DNA of 64,000 nucleotides from Altibacter lentus (GTDB taxonomy: Bacteria; Bacteroidota; Bacteroidia; Flavobacteriales; Flavobacteriaceae): NCBI RefSeq assembly GCF_000746845.1, contig NZ_KN050846.1, positions 2,682,963-2,746,962 on the forward strand. Reading direction: 5' to 3'. Both the position numbers and the translations under genes were made by a program. Below the pieces are notes generated by a model that was given only the letters and a program-made list of their open reading frames with translations, was not told the DNA's origin and did not search any database. Positions 24,791 to 34,399 of the stretch are shown piece after piece. The first letter of the stretch is position 1. Every line of letters starts with the position of its first letter.

Positions 24791-25294
24791 TCATTTGAAC
24801 TCTCCGGCCAATACTTCCTCCATAAAGGCGTGTAGCGCTTGCATTTCATTGCTTCCAGCTGTTTTGCCCATCTTTCCGGCGAAATAGAGTATCACCCACA
24901 AGGCGATCAAGAGTCCCATGACGCCCAATTGAATTCCGTAGGGTGTGTCAAGTACGTAATTACTATACGCCCATATACCAAACCCTATAAAGAGCGTGGC
25001 CACACCAAAATGCAGGAACATGAATAATGTCCAGACGGTAGGGTTAGGGCCAAAAAGACCAAAGAGCTCGCTTTCCTTTTCTGAAACCGGCCGCACTTCC
25101 AGATGCAGCTGAGGCGACCAAAAATGTTGTTTGTGTTTGGGAATACGGATGAACACATGGTCGTCTACCCTAGAAATGATGAACTGCGTAGCTGCCAAAC
25201 GAGCCTCTTCAAAGGCTAACAATACCACTTCGCTGGTATGCGGTAGCCTTCTTCGGAAACGCGGGCGAAGAACGATATCGTTGGATAGAGCCAT
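24791..25294 (-). CDS. Hypothetical membrane protein with two TM segments, 167 aa
   Basis: The N-terminal 85 residues are soluble and basic (VLRPRFRRRLPHTSEVVLLA), followed by two hydrophobic helices (about residues 88-110, TLFMFLHFGVATLFIGFGIW, and 120-140) and a short cytoplasmic-looking tail ending ALHAFMEEVLAGEFK. I recognise the pattern of a small conserved flavobacterial membrane protein but cannot give a function. It lies between era and der on the opposite strand; der starts 108 bases beyond its ATG, divergently. Confidence 0.7.
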   Translation of the reverse strand: MALSNDIVLRPRFRRRLPHTSEVVLLAFEEARLAATQFIISRVDDHVFIRIPKHKQHFWSPQLHLEVRPVSEKESELFGLFGPNPTVWTLFMFLHFGVATLFIGFGIWAYSNYVLDTPYGIQLGVMGLLIALWVILYFAGKMGKTAGSNEMQALHAFMEEVLAGEFK

Positions 25295-25376
25295 CTGTAG
25301 AGAATTAAGCCTGTCAATTTATTCTTTTTTTCTGAATCAATTACTGACAAGCGTCAGTCGTCCATAAAAAAAGCGT

Positions 25377-25384
25377 TATTTTTG
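25377..25384 (+). promoter_or_regulatory. -7 box of der
   Basis: TATTTTTG, matching TAnnTTTG, 18 bases upstream of the der ATG. No clear -33 TTG was found at the usual spacing. Confidence 0.5.
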
Positions 25385-25402
25385 CACCCTAAATAAATCA
25401 CC

Positions 25403-26704
25403 ATGAGTATTGTTGCGATTGTAGGGAGGCCCAATGTAGGAAAATCAACTTTTTTCAATAGGTTGATCCAGCGCCGTGAAGCCATTGTAGATGCCGTGAG
25501 CGGAGTGACGCGCGATCGCCATTACGGAAAGAGCGACTGGAACGGAAAGAAATTCTCTTTGATCGATACCGGCGGGTATGTGAAGGGGAGTGACGACATC
25601 TTTGAAGCCGAGATCGACAAGCAAGTGGAGTTGGCCATTGATGAAGCCGATGCTATTATCTTTATGGTAGATGTAGAGACCGGAGTGACGGGGATGGATG
25701 AGGATGTGGCTAAACTGCTTCGCAAATCGCAAAAACCGGTTTTTCTCGCTATCAATAAGGTAGACAGTGCGACCCGGGTCAACGATGCATTGGAATTCTA
25801 CGCACTGGGTTTTGACAACCAGTATAATCTGTCCAGTATTAGTGGCAGTGGAACGGGAGACCTCTTGGATGACTTGGTGAAGGCACTGCCCGATTCGCCC
25901 GATAGGGAGGAAGATGAGTTACCGCGCTTTGCAGTGGTGGGGCGACCCAATGCAGGGAAATCCTCTTTTATCAATGCCCTGATAGGGGAAGACCGGTATA
26001 TCGTGACCGATGTTGCCGGGACCACCCGTGACAGTATGGATACCAAGTACAATCGTTTTGGGTTTGAATTTAATCTGGTAGATACGGCCGGCATCCGAAA
26101 GAAGAGCAAGGTAAAAGAAGACCTTGAGTTCTATTCGGTGATGCGCAGCGTACGTGCTATAGAGCATTGTGATGTCGTGGTTCTGGTCTTCGATGCCACA
26201 CGGGGATTTGACGGACAAGTACAAAATATCTTTTGGCTGGCTCACCGAAACAACAAAGGGATCGTGATACTGGCCAATAAGTGGGATCTGGTAGAAAAAG
26301 ACAATCACAGTGTCAAGGATTTTGAAAAGTACGTAAGAGAACAATGCGAGCCTTTTGTAGATGTGCCCATTGTCTTCATTTCTGCATTGACCAAGCAACG
26401 GATCTATAAAGCGATCGAAACCGCTGTTGAAGTTTATGAGAACCGTACCAAAAAAGTAAAGACCAGTGTGCTTAACGAGGTGATGTTGCCAATTATTCAG
26501 GCGTATCCACCGCCACAGCACAAAGGAAAGTACGTAAAAATCAAGTTCTGTACGCAGCTCCCTACACCGTATCCCAGTTTTGTGTTCTTTGCAAATTTAC
26601 CGCAGTATGTAAAGGATCCGTATAAGCGATTTTTAGAGAATAAACTTCGTGATAATTTCGATTTTACCGGGGCCCCGGTGACGGTGTATATACGGAAAAA
26701 GTAG
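25403..26704 (+). CDS. der: Double-domain GTPase Der (EngA)
   Basis: A 433-residue protein with two tandem GTPase domains. The first has [13 protein letters not shown] and NKVD; the second, from about residue 175, has [13 protein letters not shown] and NKWD. A KH-like C-terminal domain follows (about 350-433, [16 protein letters not shown]). This layout is unique to Der, which helps assemble the 50S subunit. The length is normal and no lesion is seen. It is transcribed alone. Confidence 0.97.
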   Translation: MSIVAIVGRPNVGKSTFFNRLIQRREAIVDAVSGVTRDRHYGKSDWNGKKFSLIDTGGYVKGSDDIFEAEIDKQVELAIDEADAIIFMVDVETGVTGMDEDVAKLLRKSQKPVFLAINKVDSATRVNDALEFYALGFDNQYNLSSISGSGTGDLLDDLVKALPDSPDREEDELPRFAVVGRPNAGKSSFINALIGEDRYIVTDVAGTTRDSMDTKYNRFGFEFNLVDTAGIRKKSKVKEDLEFYSVMRSVRAIEHCDVVVLVFDATRGFDGQVQNIFWLAHRNNKGIVILANKWDLVEKDNHSVKDFEKYVREQCEPFVDVPIVFISALTKQRIYKAIETAVEVYENRTKKVKTSVLNEVMLPIIQAYPPPQHKGKYVKIKFCTQLPTPYPSFVFFANLPQYVKDPYKRFLENKLRDNFDFTGAPVTVYIRKK

Positions 26705-27250
26705 CAGAGGATCCAGAGCTGGTTGCACTGCCGTATCGTTTCGATGTAAGCAGTGGAATTTCGACGTTTTCCGCTGAAGAAGCATAGGTCTTATTTTCAT
26801 TATACTTTTATCCACCTCTTTTTCTTCTAAGGGTTGTTCATAAAAATTATTTGTCCTAAAAATCTCACAATTCTCTCCACATTTTTGCCATATAAATATG
26901 TACGATTATAATGACAGAAAATACGGTATGATGTTGAGCATCATATATTTCAGCTTGAGGTTTTCTATTAGATATTTGTAAGATAATTCTGAAAAATCAG
27001 TGATTTCTACCGTACTTTGTTAAAGTTTAATGCATTACATCGTAATTATTTGCACTTAATCGTTTTTTTCGTGTATACTTGTGCAGATACTTTCAAAAGC
27101 CCCTAACTCATGAAACACGATCTACATCACTCTAAATCAGTTTATTCTTACATCAAAACAATCGTCATCCCAAGGCTGTTTTTGAAACTCATTTCTTCTA
27201 ATTACATTTATCAATTCGCCCAAAAATAAACGCGCATTTAGCTCCCTCTA
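26705..27250 (+). other. Gene-free 546-bp region upstream of the CHU_C protein
   Basis: AT-rich. It contains a 7-bp inverted repeat TATGATG-TTGAG-CATCATA at 26927-26945 and a possible 39-codon open frame at 27110-27229 (start MKHDLHHSKS) just before the next gene. The small frame may be an untranslated leader or a remnant. No repeat module from the left part of the window occurs here. Confidence 0.45.
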
Positions 27251-30200
27251 ATGGTACGTAAGTTATCGATACTACTTCTACTGGTACTGCTCTTTGGCTC
27301 CTATTGTGAAGCCCAGGTTCAGGCACCCTTTACCGTTAGGTTTAGCGAGTCCATGGAAGGAGATTTCACTATCATTGGCAATAATATGATCTCTCGTACT
27401 CCTACGGGAAATTTTAACGGAGGAGGGGACAACCACAACTTCTTTAACAATGTGTATGTTGATATTGATAGTGATCCTACTACCTTCAGTTCCAGTAGTG
27501 CCAACTTTAGCAACCCAAACGTATCGCTTTCCTGTATCTCTGTTTTTAAAGCCTATCTTTATTGGGCGGCAGCCGATACAGAGCAAAGCGGTGGTGGCGA
27601 TAATCAGCCGGGTTGGGATTTCGATCAGGTTAAATTGATGCTTCCGGGTGAAACCACCTATACAACGATTACGGCCGATGAAGTGTTGTTTCGTGGCCGA
27701 AATTCTCACTTTAGTAATGACCCTTACATTTGTGTAAAGGACATTTCTGCCGAAGTGACTGCCCTCGCGAATAAGTACGGTACCTATCAAGTAGCCAACG
27801 TTGAAGCGAAAGAAGGTTATCTTACACATAGTGACTCCGGAACTTCGGGAGGCTGGCAGATCGTATTTGTCTATGAAAGTCCGGAATTACCTGCGAAGAA
27901 CATCTCTTTGTTCGACGGATATGCCCATGTGACTTCTTTTATGAATAATTTTGATATCAACTTCAGTGGGTTCCAGACCACCCCGTCAGGACCCGTCAAT
28001 GCCAATATGATCATTGGAGCGCTTGAGGGCGATCGCAACTTGTCCGGTGACCGGCTTCAGATCTTAAATACTTCCAATAACTATGTAAATCTAACAGCCC
28101 CCTCCCGAAGTGCGAACAATTTCTTTAACAGTCGTATTACCGTAGGAGGAGGCGATTATACCGACAGGAATCCTGCCAGTACAAATACACTTGGTTTTGA
28201 TGCTGCCGTGTTTCCGCTCGATAATCCGGGAAACACGATCATAGGCAACAATCAAACCAGTGCGACTCTCCGACTTACCTCCAATCAGGAAGTGTATGGT
28301 CTGTATTTACTGGGTCTCGCAGTTGAGATCTATCGCCCAAATCTGCAGCCTATGACCGTGACACAAACAGCCGGGACCAATCCTGCCAATCCGGGAGATA
28401 CTTTAGGTTTTAATTTGAGCTTTGAAAACAACGGGAATGACGATGCTGTGGGTGTTTCCATAGAAACCACGATTCCGCCGCAAACTACCTTACAGCCCAT
28501 AGGCGCTTTACCAAATGGTATCACCCATACTTACGATGTGCCTTCAGGACTGCTTACTTTCAATATACCCGATGGTGTTTTAGACATAGGGAACCCGATA
28601 GTGAACATCCCGATCGAATTACAGATCAATGATGAATGTTACTTTCTGGAAGATAACTGTGATCTTTCCTTCGATCTGCAGTTCACGGCTACCTATACCG
28701 GAGCCACCAGTGCGCAACAGATCATCAGTAACAGTACTTCAGATCCTGCCTCCTGCGAGGCCTTGCCTTATACCGTAACCGTGAACCAACCTGTAGTGAA
28801 TTGGGCAACGGCGCCCAATGCATTGAATGCAGTTGTGGATTGTGATGATCCCGGTGCCTTAGCAGCCGCTCAAACACTTTTCCCGGTTCCCGACAAATGT
28901 ACCTTTACCTTGAACAAGACCTCCGGGCCTTTCGTGGTAGGAGCTTGTCCAAGTACGGGTACCTATACCAATACCTGGAACTTTACAGATGCTTGTGGGG
29001 TCACCATTGCTGACTTTGTTCAGACCATTACCGTTACTGACACCACGCCCCCTACTGCCAGTAACCCGGCGACCCTTCAAGTAGCCTGTAGTTCCAATAT
29101 TCCTGCACCCGACCCCGCCGTTGTAACAGATGCTGCCGACAACTGTTCGGTGCCTTCGGTGACCTTTGTTTCTGAAACATCCAACAATCAATCCTGCCCC
29201 GAAACCATTACCCGTATCTATCGGGTGACCGATGCCTGCGGAAATGCGATCGATGTGACACAATTGATCATCGTTAATGACGATGTTTTTCCTACCGCTT
29301 CAAATCCGCCCACACTCACTGTTAGTTGTGCTGCAGATATTCCTGCACCAAATACGAGTGTGGTGACCGATGCGGCCGATAACTGTGCGCCGCCAATCGT
29401 TGCTTTCGTTTCAGATGAAAGTGATAACGGCGGTTGTCCCGAAACCATTACCCGAACCTATAGTGTGACCGATACCTGCGGAAACGCGATCACGGTGACA
29501 CAACTCATTGTCATTAATGACGAAGTGTTCCCTACCGCAAGTGCCCCTGCCCCTCTTAATGTGCAGTGTGTGGAAGACATTCCTGTGCCTGATACAGCGG
29601 TGGTGACCGATGCGGCCGATAATTGTTCGACACCCCTTGTTGCCTTTGTTTCAGACGTATCAGACAATCAATCCTGCCCCGAAACCATTACCCGTACCTA
29701 TAGTGTGACCGATGCCTGCGGAAACGCTATTGAGGTAACACAGTTGATCACGGTGAATGACGACATACCGCCCACGGCAAACAATCCGGCGCCTATTTCT
29801 GTGTCGTGCGTGGATGACATTCCGGAGTACGACAGCAGTGTGGTGGAAGCTTCAGACAACTGTTCTATTCCCGTGGTGGAATTCGTGTCGGACGTGTCTG
29901 ATAATCAAAGTTGTCCCGAAACGATCACACGTACCTACAGTGTGACCGATGCCTGTGATAATACCATATATGTAACCCAGTTAATCATCGTCAATGACGA
30001 CATCGCTCCTACGGCCAGTACACCTGCACTTTTGCAAGTTCAGTGTGTCGATGACGTACCGGCACCTAATGTGAATGTGATCACAGATGCTTCAGACAAT
30101 TGCTCGGTCCCCTTAGTGGCCTTTGTTGGTGAAACGACCGATAATGGAAGTTGTCCCGAAACCATTATACGTACCTACCGTATTACCGATGCCTGCGACA

Positions 30201-31063
30201 ATGCGATCGAGGTACAACACACCATCGTCATTCAAGATGATACGCCTCCTGTATTACTGAATACGTATGACGCAGAGGTTTTTATAGCCTGTGCCCAGTT
30301 ACCGGATGTTCCCGAACTGGAATTTGGAGACAATTGTACCGTACAACCGCGGGTGGTTTTTTCCGAAGAAATAATAAACGAAACAGAAGAAGGGTATGAT
30401 GTGTTACGAGCCTGGACGGTTGCCGACGATTGTAATAATGAGAGCCAATTCACTCAAACCATCCATGTTCGATCTGCTGTGGAGGTCGCTTCACAATCCA
30501 TTCGTGTATGTACTACCGATCCGCCCTTTGACCTGACCAATTTTATTGAGAATGCCGATCCGAATGGAGGGGCTTGGGAAAGTGATACCATGGAGTTGCT
30601 TGACGGAACTATTTTCGATCCTTCCGGTGCGGGAATAGGAGAATATGAATTTATCTATATCTATCAAGAAGACGAGTGTTCCTGGATGACCATGCTCCGT
30701 ATCTCGGTAAACAACGCTTGTGCCGACGGTCCCTGTATTGCTTCCAAGGAAGATATTACCATTTCAAAATTGGTGACCGCCAATAACGATGGTTTTAACG
30801 ATTTCTTTGAAGTGAACTATGTCCTCAATCCGGCTAATACAGATCCTTGTGATATTTCAGTGAAGGTAGAGATCTTCAATCGATGGGGAGCAAAAGTGTT
30901 CAGTGATATGAACTATACCAACGACTGGAATGGTACGGCACCTTCAAGTGCTTTTGGAAATGCCGGAGTATTGCCATCTGGGACTTATTATTATCTGGTC
31001 ACCCTCCAGAACAGTGGATACGACACTATACAAGGATATATATTATTGGGAACCGACCAATGA
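27251..31063 (+). CDS. Secreted Ig/HYR-repeat protein with T9SS type B (CHU_C) sorting domain, 1270 aa
   Basis: Signal peptide MVRKLSILLLLVLLFGSYCEAQ. Residues about 25-360 form an unassigned beta-rich N-terminal domain (MEGDFTIIGNNMISR). A DUF11-like stretch follows (about 365-470, DTLGFNLSFENNGNDDAVG). Six degenerate units of about 80 residues (SVTDACGNAIEVTQLI ... PTASNPPTL) occupy about 590-1010. The last 95 residues, LVTANNDGFNDFF ... IFNRWGAKVF ... GTYYYLV, are the gliding-motility-associated C-terminal domain used as a type B signal for T9SS. The stop overlaps the start of the PorP/SprF gene (ATGA at 31060-31063). It is probably a surface-anchored adhesin. Confidence 0.92.
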   Translation: MVRKLSILLLLVLLFGSYCEAQVQAPFTVRFSESMEGDFTIIGNNMISRTPTGNFNGGGDNHNFFNNVYVDIDSDPTTFSSSSANFSNPNVSLSCISVFKAYLYWAAADTEQSGGGDNQPGWDFDQVKLMLPGETTYTTITADEVLFRGRNSHFSNDPYICVKDISAEVTALANKYGTYQVANVEAKEGYLTHSDSGTSGGWQIVFVYESPELPAKNISLFDGYAHVTSFMNNFDINFSGFQTTPSGPVNANMIIGALEGDRNLSGDRLQILNTSNNYVNLTAPSRSANNFFNSRITVGGGDYTDRNPASTNTLGFDAAVFPLDNPGNTIIGNNQTSATLRLTSNQEVYGLYLLGLAVEIYRPNLQPMTVTQTAGTNPANPGDTLGFNLSFENNGNDDAVGVSIETTIPPQTTLQPIGALPNGITHTYDVPSGLLTFNIPDGVLDIGNPIVNIPIELQINDECYFLEDNCDLSFDLQFTATYTGATSAQQIISNSTSDPASCEALPYTVTVNQPVVNWATAPNALNAVVDCDDPGALAAAQTLFPVPDKCTFTLNKTSGPFVVGACPSTGTYTNTWNFTDACGVTIADFVQTITVTDTTPPTASNPATLQVACSSNIPAPDPAVVTDAADNCSVPSVTFVSETSNNQSCPETITRIYRVTDACGNAIDVTQLIIVNDDVFPTASNPPTLTVSCAADIPAPNTSVVTDAADNCAPPIVAFVSDESDNGGCPETITRTYSVTDTCGNAITVTQLIVINDEVFPTASAPAPLNVQCVEDIPVPDTAVVTDAADNCSTPLVAFVSDVSDNQSCPETITRTYSVTDACGNAIEVTQLITVNDDIPPTANNPAPISVSCVDDIPEYDSSVVEASDNCSIPVVEFVSDVSDNQSCPETITRTYSVTDACDNTIYVTQLIIVNDDIAPTASTPALLQVQCVDDVPAPNVNVITDASDNCSVPLVAFVGETTDNGSCPETIIRTYRITDACDNAIEVQHTIVIQDDTPPVLLNTYDAEVFIACAQLPDVPELEFGDNCTVQPRVVFSEEIINETEEGYDVLRAWTVADDCNNESQFTQTIHVRSAVEVASQSIRVCTTDPPFDLTNFIENADPNGGAWESDTMELLDGTIFDPSGAGIGEYEFIYIYQEDECSWMTMLRISVNNACADGPCIASKEDITISKLVTANNDGFNDFFEVNYVLNPANTDPCDISVKVEIFNRWGAKVFSDMNYTNDWNGTAPSSAFGNAGVLPSGTYYYLVTLQNSGYDTIQGYILLGTDQ

Positions 31064-31983
31064 AACAACTGCAACACATAGCGATCCGGGTATTGATCTT
31101 GGGACTTCCGGTCCTGGGACTGGCGCAGCAGTTGCCACAGTTCTCACAGTATATGTACAATACCATTTCGGTGAATCCGGCATACGCCGGTTCGCGCGAG
31201 GTACTGGTTGTGAATCTGCTAAACAGGAATCAGTGGTTAGGAATAGACGGGGCTCCGGTGACCCAGACACTTTCGGCGCATTCCTCCATTCCCGGCACCA
31301 AATTAGGTGTGGGATTGTCTGTGATCAATGATAAATTGGGCTATGAGAAAACCACATATTTATCGACCGCAGTTTCGTATACGATCGATCTGGATCCTTA
31401 CGATGAGTATAAGCTGGCTTTCGGGGTGCAGGGTGGTTTTAGAAGGTATACTATAGACGATGAACTATTGATGGACCCGAACGCGGCGAACGATCCCTTT
31501 TTACAGAATCTGGACCCGTCATGGAACCCGAACGTGGGCGCTGGTCTCTATTTTAGAGGGGATTCTTTTTACGTGGGAGTTTCGGCTCCGAAGTTATTGA
31601 GCTATGGAACCACTTCCGAATATGCAGACCTCGATAAGGTAAGTTACTTTTTGAATGGAGGATATCTGTTTGACTTGAACCCTCATTTGAAGTTCAAGCC
31701 TTCGTTTCTTATAAAGTATGTAAATGGCGCACCGATATCCTTTGATTTCTCTTCCATGTTCTACATTAATGAGAATTTATGGTTAGGAGGGATGTACCGG
31801 TACTCCGACTCGTTTGGAGCGATCGTAAATTTTAGGATCACTGAAGGGCTTTCGATCGGGTATGCTTATGATTACATCACCTCGAACCTAAGCGTGGGTA
31901 CTTCCGGTTCTCATGAATTGATGTTAAACTATGAATTTGAATTCCCCAAACCACGTTGTAAATGTAAGGATCTCTATAATTAA
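31060..31983 (+). CDS. PorP/SprF-family type IX secretion outer membrane protein, 307 aa
   Basis: Signal peptide (residues 1-22, VLILGLPVLGLAQQ) followed by the family signature QFSQYMYNTISVNPAYAGSR. The rest is beta-barrel-type sequence with alternating hydrophobic residues and a short Cys-containing C-terminus (PRCKCKDLYN). SprF is needed to secrete and attach SprB in Flavobacterium; paralogues accompany other type B cargo. The gene overlaps the upstream cargo gene by 4 bases, so the pair is translationally coupled and this protein is most likely the dedicated partner of the 1270-residue protein. Confidence 0.92.
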   Translation: MKQLQHIAIRVLILGLPVLGLAQQLPQFSQYMYNTISVNPAYAGSREVLVVNLLNRNQWLGIDGAPVTQTLSAHSSIPGTKLGVGLSVINDKLGYEKTTYLSTAVSYTIDLDPYDEYKLAFGVQGGFRRYTIDDELLMDPNAANDPFLQNLDPSWNPNVGAGLYFRGDSFYVGVSAPKLLSYGTTSEYADLDKVSYFLNGGYLFDLNPHLKFKPSFLIKYVNGAPISFDFSSMFYINENLWLGGMYRYSDSFGAIVNFRITEGLSIGYAYDYITSNLSVGTSGSHELMLNYEFEFPKPRCKCKDLYN

Positions 31984-32065
31984 GAGCAATTCTTAAAGGG
32001 CACACCTGAATGTGTAGATGTGCATAAGATTGGTTGGATTTATTCTGAAAGGCCAATGAATTTGT

Positions 32066-32857
32066 TTACCAGCTTCCGCTGGCTCCACCTCCGCCAAAGC
32101 CGCCGCCTCCGAAGCCACCGCCAAAGCCACCGCCACCACTAAAACCACCTCCGCCACCAAAGCCACCGGTACGGCCAGCGTTGCTAAGGATAATGATATC
32201 CCAAATACTGCCGCCACCTCCGCCTTTTCCTTTGTTGTCGCCGTCGTTCTTGCGTCCGCGTGAGATAAGAATAATGAAACCTATAAAGATGAGCAGAATA
32301 ATCACCCATCCAAAATTATAGCCTACCTCCTTTCCAAAGTCACGGTCTTCGGTAAATTCGCCATTAAGGGCTGAAAAAATAGCTGTAGTTCCCTTATCCA
32401 GACCGGCATAGTAATCGCCTTGCTTGAATTCGGGGATAATCACTCTGTTGATGATCCTTTCGGCCATAAGGTCGGTAAGTCGGTATTCTATTCCATAACC
32501 TGTATTGATGTCAATGGTGCGATCATCCCTGGCCAGAAGAATAAGGATTCCGTTGTCCTCATCCGCTTGTCCGATACCCCATTCCTGTCCCCATTTGGCA
32601 CCCAGCAGAGAAATATCTTCCCCTTTGGTGGAGCTAATAATTGCCACTACGATTTGAGTAGAAGTAGTATCGGCATAGTTCTTTAATTTAGAGCTCAATT
32701 GTTGTTGCTGAGATGCAGTGAGCAACTCAATATAATCGTATACAGCTGTTTGAAGCTTGGGCTTTTCGGGAATAGTAAACTGCGCCGATAACGTTCCGCT
32801 AGCTCCAAGAGAAGCAATCAGGAAAACTACGAGACAATATGTACGATACAGACTAAT
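32066..32857 (-). CDS. TPM-domain membrane protein (YgcG-like) with no canonical start codon
   Basis: The frame encodes a signal peptide (residues about 4-26, LYRTYCLVVFLIASLGASG), a TPM domain (TSTQIVVAIISSTKGEDIS ... DRTIDINTGYGIEY), one TM segment (VIILLIFIGFIILI) and a Gly-rich tail (GGGFSGGGGFGGG) ending ASGSW. No ATG, GTG or TTG exists between the upstream stop (32869-32867) and a TTG at 32725, which would cut off the signal peptide. The coordinates given use ATT at 32855-32857; CTG at 32849-32851 is an alternative. TPM proteins are linked to membrane-protein turnover and photosystem repair. It is last in the MerR-LemA-TPM-TPM cluster. Confidence 0.75.
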   Translation of the reverse strand: MSLYRTYCLVVFLIASLGASGTLSAQFTIPEKPKLQTAVYDYIELLTASQQQQLSSKLKNYADTTSTQIVVAIISSTKGEDISLLGAKWGQEWGIGQADEDNGILILLARDDRTIDINTGYGIEYRLTDLMAERIINRVIIPEFKQGDYYAGLDKGTTAIFSALNGEFTEDRDFGKEVGYNFGWVIILLIFIGFIILISRGRKNDGDNKGKGGGGGSIWDIIILSNAGRTGGFGGGGGFSGGGGFGGGFGGGGFGGGGASGSW

Positions 32858-32914
32858 ATTATTAGATTAATTGGTTATTACGGTGTTGCTTCACCAAACA
32901 AGTGTGCAGGGTAT

Positions 32915-33352
32915 TTACCCCACTGAAATATCATCCGGCAATTCATTCCGGTCATTCTTGGAATAGGGGAAATGTTTCTTTAACTGCTCTCCCGCTTTCA
33001 GGATCCCGTCTACAAGTCCCTGTTTCATATTGCCCTTTTTAAACTGAGAAATGATCGCATCGTTGGTCGTTTCCCAGAAATGGGGCGGGACTACATCATT
33101 GATTCCTTTATCCCCCATAATGACCAGCGTTCGGTCCTCTACGGCTACGTAGATGAGTACACCATTACTAAGCTTGGTGTTGTCCATGTGCAGGAAATCG
33201 AATACCTCTGCGGCGCGATCGAAGGCATCGATCTTACTGTGTGATTCCAAATGCACACGGATCTCTCCGGAGGTGTTGCTTTCTGCCACCCGAATGGCTT
33301 CGATCACGTCGCGTTCATCTGCCGAACTCAAAAAATCTTCTACTTTCGACAT
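32915..33352 (-). CDS. TPM-domain protein, 145 aa
   Basis: A single TPM domain (NTSGEIRVHLESHSKIDA, then LSNGVLIYVAVEDRTLVIMG and a C-terminal helix) without signal peptide or TM segment, so probably cytoplasmic or membrane-associated through partners. It starts 2 bases after the LemA stop, in the same operon, with a second TPM protein downstream. This LemA-plus-two-TPM arrangement is common in Bacteroidota; the molecular function is poorly defined. Confidence 0.85.
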   Translation of the reverse strand: MSKVEDFLSSADERDVIEAIRVAESNTSGEIRVHLESHSKIDAFDRAAEVFDFLHMDNTKLSNGVLIYVAVEDRTLVIMGDKGINDVVPPHFWETTNDAIISQFKKGNMKQGLVDGILKAGEQLKKHFPYSKNDRNELPDDISVG

Positions 33353-33354
33353 GA

Positions 33355-33957
33355 CTATTCCTCCCCAAAGTCAAATTCCACATCGGGGGCATTCTCGCTT
33401 CCTGCTTCCGCTTCGTAGTATGCCTTGGCATCAAAACCTAAGATCCCCGCTGCCATGTTGGTTGGGAACAAACGTATTTCAGCATTGAAATCGCGCGCAA
33501 CCTCATTATATCTGTTACGCTCTACATTGATACGATTCTCGGTACGTTCTAGTTCGTTGATCAGTTCTTTAAAATTCTCATTGGCTTTTAGATCGGGATA
33601 ACGCTCGAATACGGCCAGTAATCGTGATAAGGCTGAGGTAAGTCCGGATTGCGCCTGTTGGAATTGCTCCAGTTGCTGTGGTGTAATATTGGTAGGGTCG
33701 ATTTGAATAGCCGTGGCTTTGCTGCGTGCTTCGGTCACCTGTACCAGCGTTTCTTGTTCAAATTCGGCATAGCCTTTGGCTGTATTGACGATATTAGGTA
33801 TAAGGTCTGCACGTCGTTGGTATGAGCTTTCAACATTGGCCCATTGTGAAGCCACATTCTCTTCCAAGGGGACGAGCTTGTTGTTCACACTGGCAAACCA
33901 GGCCCCAGCCAGTAAAACCAGGCCAAGGATAATGATAATGGGTATCCATTTTTTCAT
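33355..33957 (-). CDS. lemA: LemA family protein
   Basis: An N-terminal membrane helix (residues about 5-23, IPIIIILGLVLLAGAWFASV) is followed by the LemA core, VASQWANVESSYQRRADLIPN, and long alpha-helical segments ending with LFPTNMAAGILGFDAK. The C-terminal tail is acidic. LemA proteins face the periplasm and have structural resemblance to other helical-bundle membrane proteins; their role is unclear. It sits between merR (11 bases upstream) and the TPM gene (2 bases downstream). Confidence 0.92.
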   Translation of the reverse strand: MKKWIPIIIILGLVLLAGAWFASVNNKLVPLEENVASQWANVESSYQRRADLIPNIVNTAKGYAEFEQETLVQVTEARSKATAIQIDPTNITPQQLEQFQQAQSGLTSALSRLLAVFERYPDLKANENFKELINELERTENRINVERNRYNEVARDFNAEIRLFPTNMAAGILGFDAKAYYEAEAGSENAPDVEFDFGEE

Positions 33958-33968
33958 GGGAAATGTGT

Positions 33969-34298
33969 TTAAAGTTGGTCTTTTATTTTCTGAAGTTCTA
34001 CTTTGATCGATTCTAATTTACGAATAATCTCGAACCGGTCCAGCGTTTTCTGTTTGTTTTCCTTTAAGTGAATTTTAGCCCCCTCGAGGGTAAATCCGCG
34101 TTCTTTTACCAGATGATAGATTAGCTCTAGGTTCTTGATGTCCTGAGGCGTGAACTTGCGGTTGCCCTTGGCGTTCTTCTTGGGCTGAAGCACGTCGAAT
34201 TCCTTCTCCCAGTAACGAATAAGGGATGTGTTCACATCGAATGCTTCGGCTACTTCGCCAATGTTGTAATATCTTTTCTCGGGTAGTTCGATGTGCAT
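33969..34298 (-). CDS. MerR-family transcriptional regulator, 109 aa
   Basis: The N-terminal winged helix-turn-helix is clear: YYNIGEVAEAFDVNTSLIRYWEKEF (residues about 10-34) with the wing GNRKFTPQDIKNLELI. A C-terminal helix (about 80-109) serves for dimerisation; there is no effector domain or Cys ligand. Relatives in Bacteroidota precede lemA or M23 peptidase genes. It is the first gene of the lemA-TPM cluster and may regulate it; the M23 gene lies about 100 bases upstream on the same strand. Confidence 0.88.
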   Translation of the reverse strand: MHIELPEKRYYNIGEVAEAFDVNTSLIRYWEKEFDVLQPKKNAKGNRKFTPQDIKNLELIYHLVKERGFTLEGAKIHLKENKQKTLDRFEIIRKLESIKVELQKIKDQL

Positions 34299-34399
34299 TT
34301 TGTGGTGCGTATTGTTGCTTTATTTCCGGTTCGGGATATGCGATACGTTAGATAAATGTAACTATAAATTTCTATATTTCATTAACCCGAATCATACCA

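Noticed and set aside
26927-26945. 7-bp inverted repeat TATGATG/CATCATA
   Set aside because: Could be an operator or a weak terminator of der, but it has no T-run and only one copy was found, so no function is claimed.
27110-27229. 39-codon open frame (MKHDLHHSKS...) before the CHU_C gene
   Set aside because: Too short, no homologue recognised and no clear signal; kept only as a note in the spacer entry.
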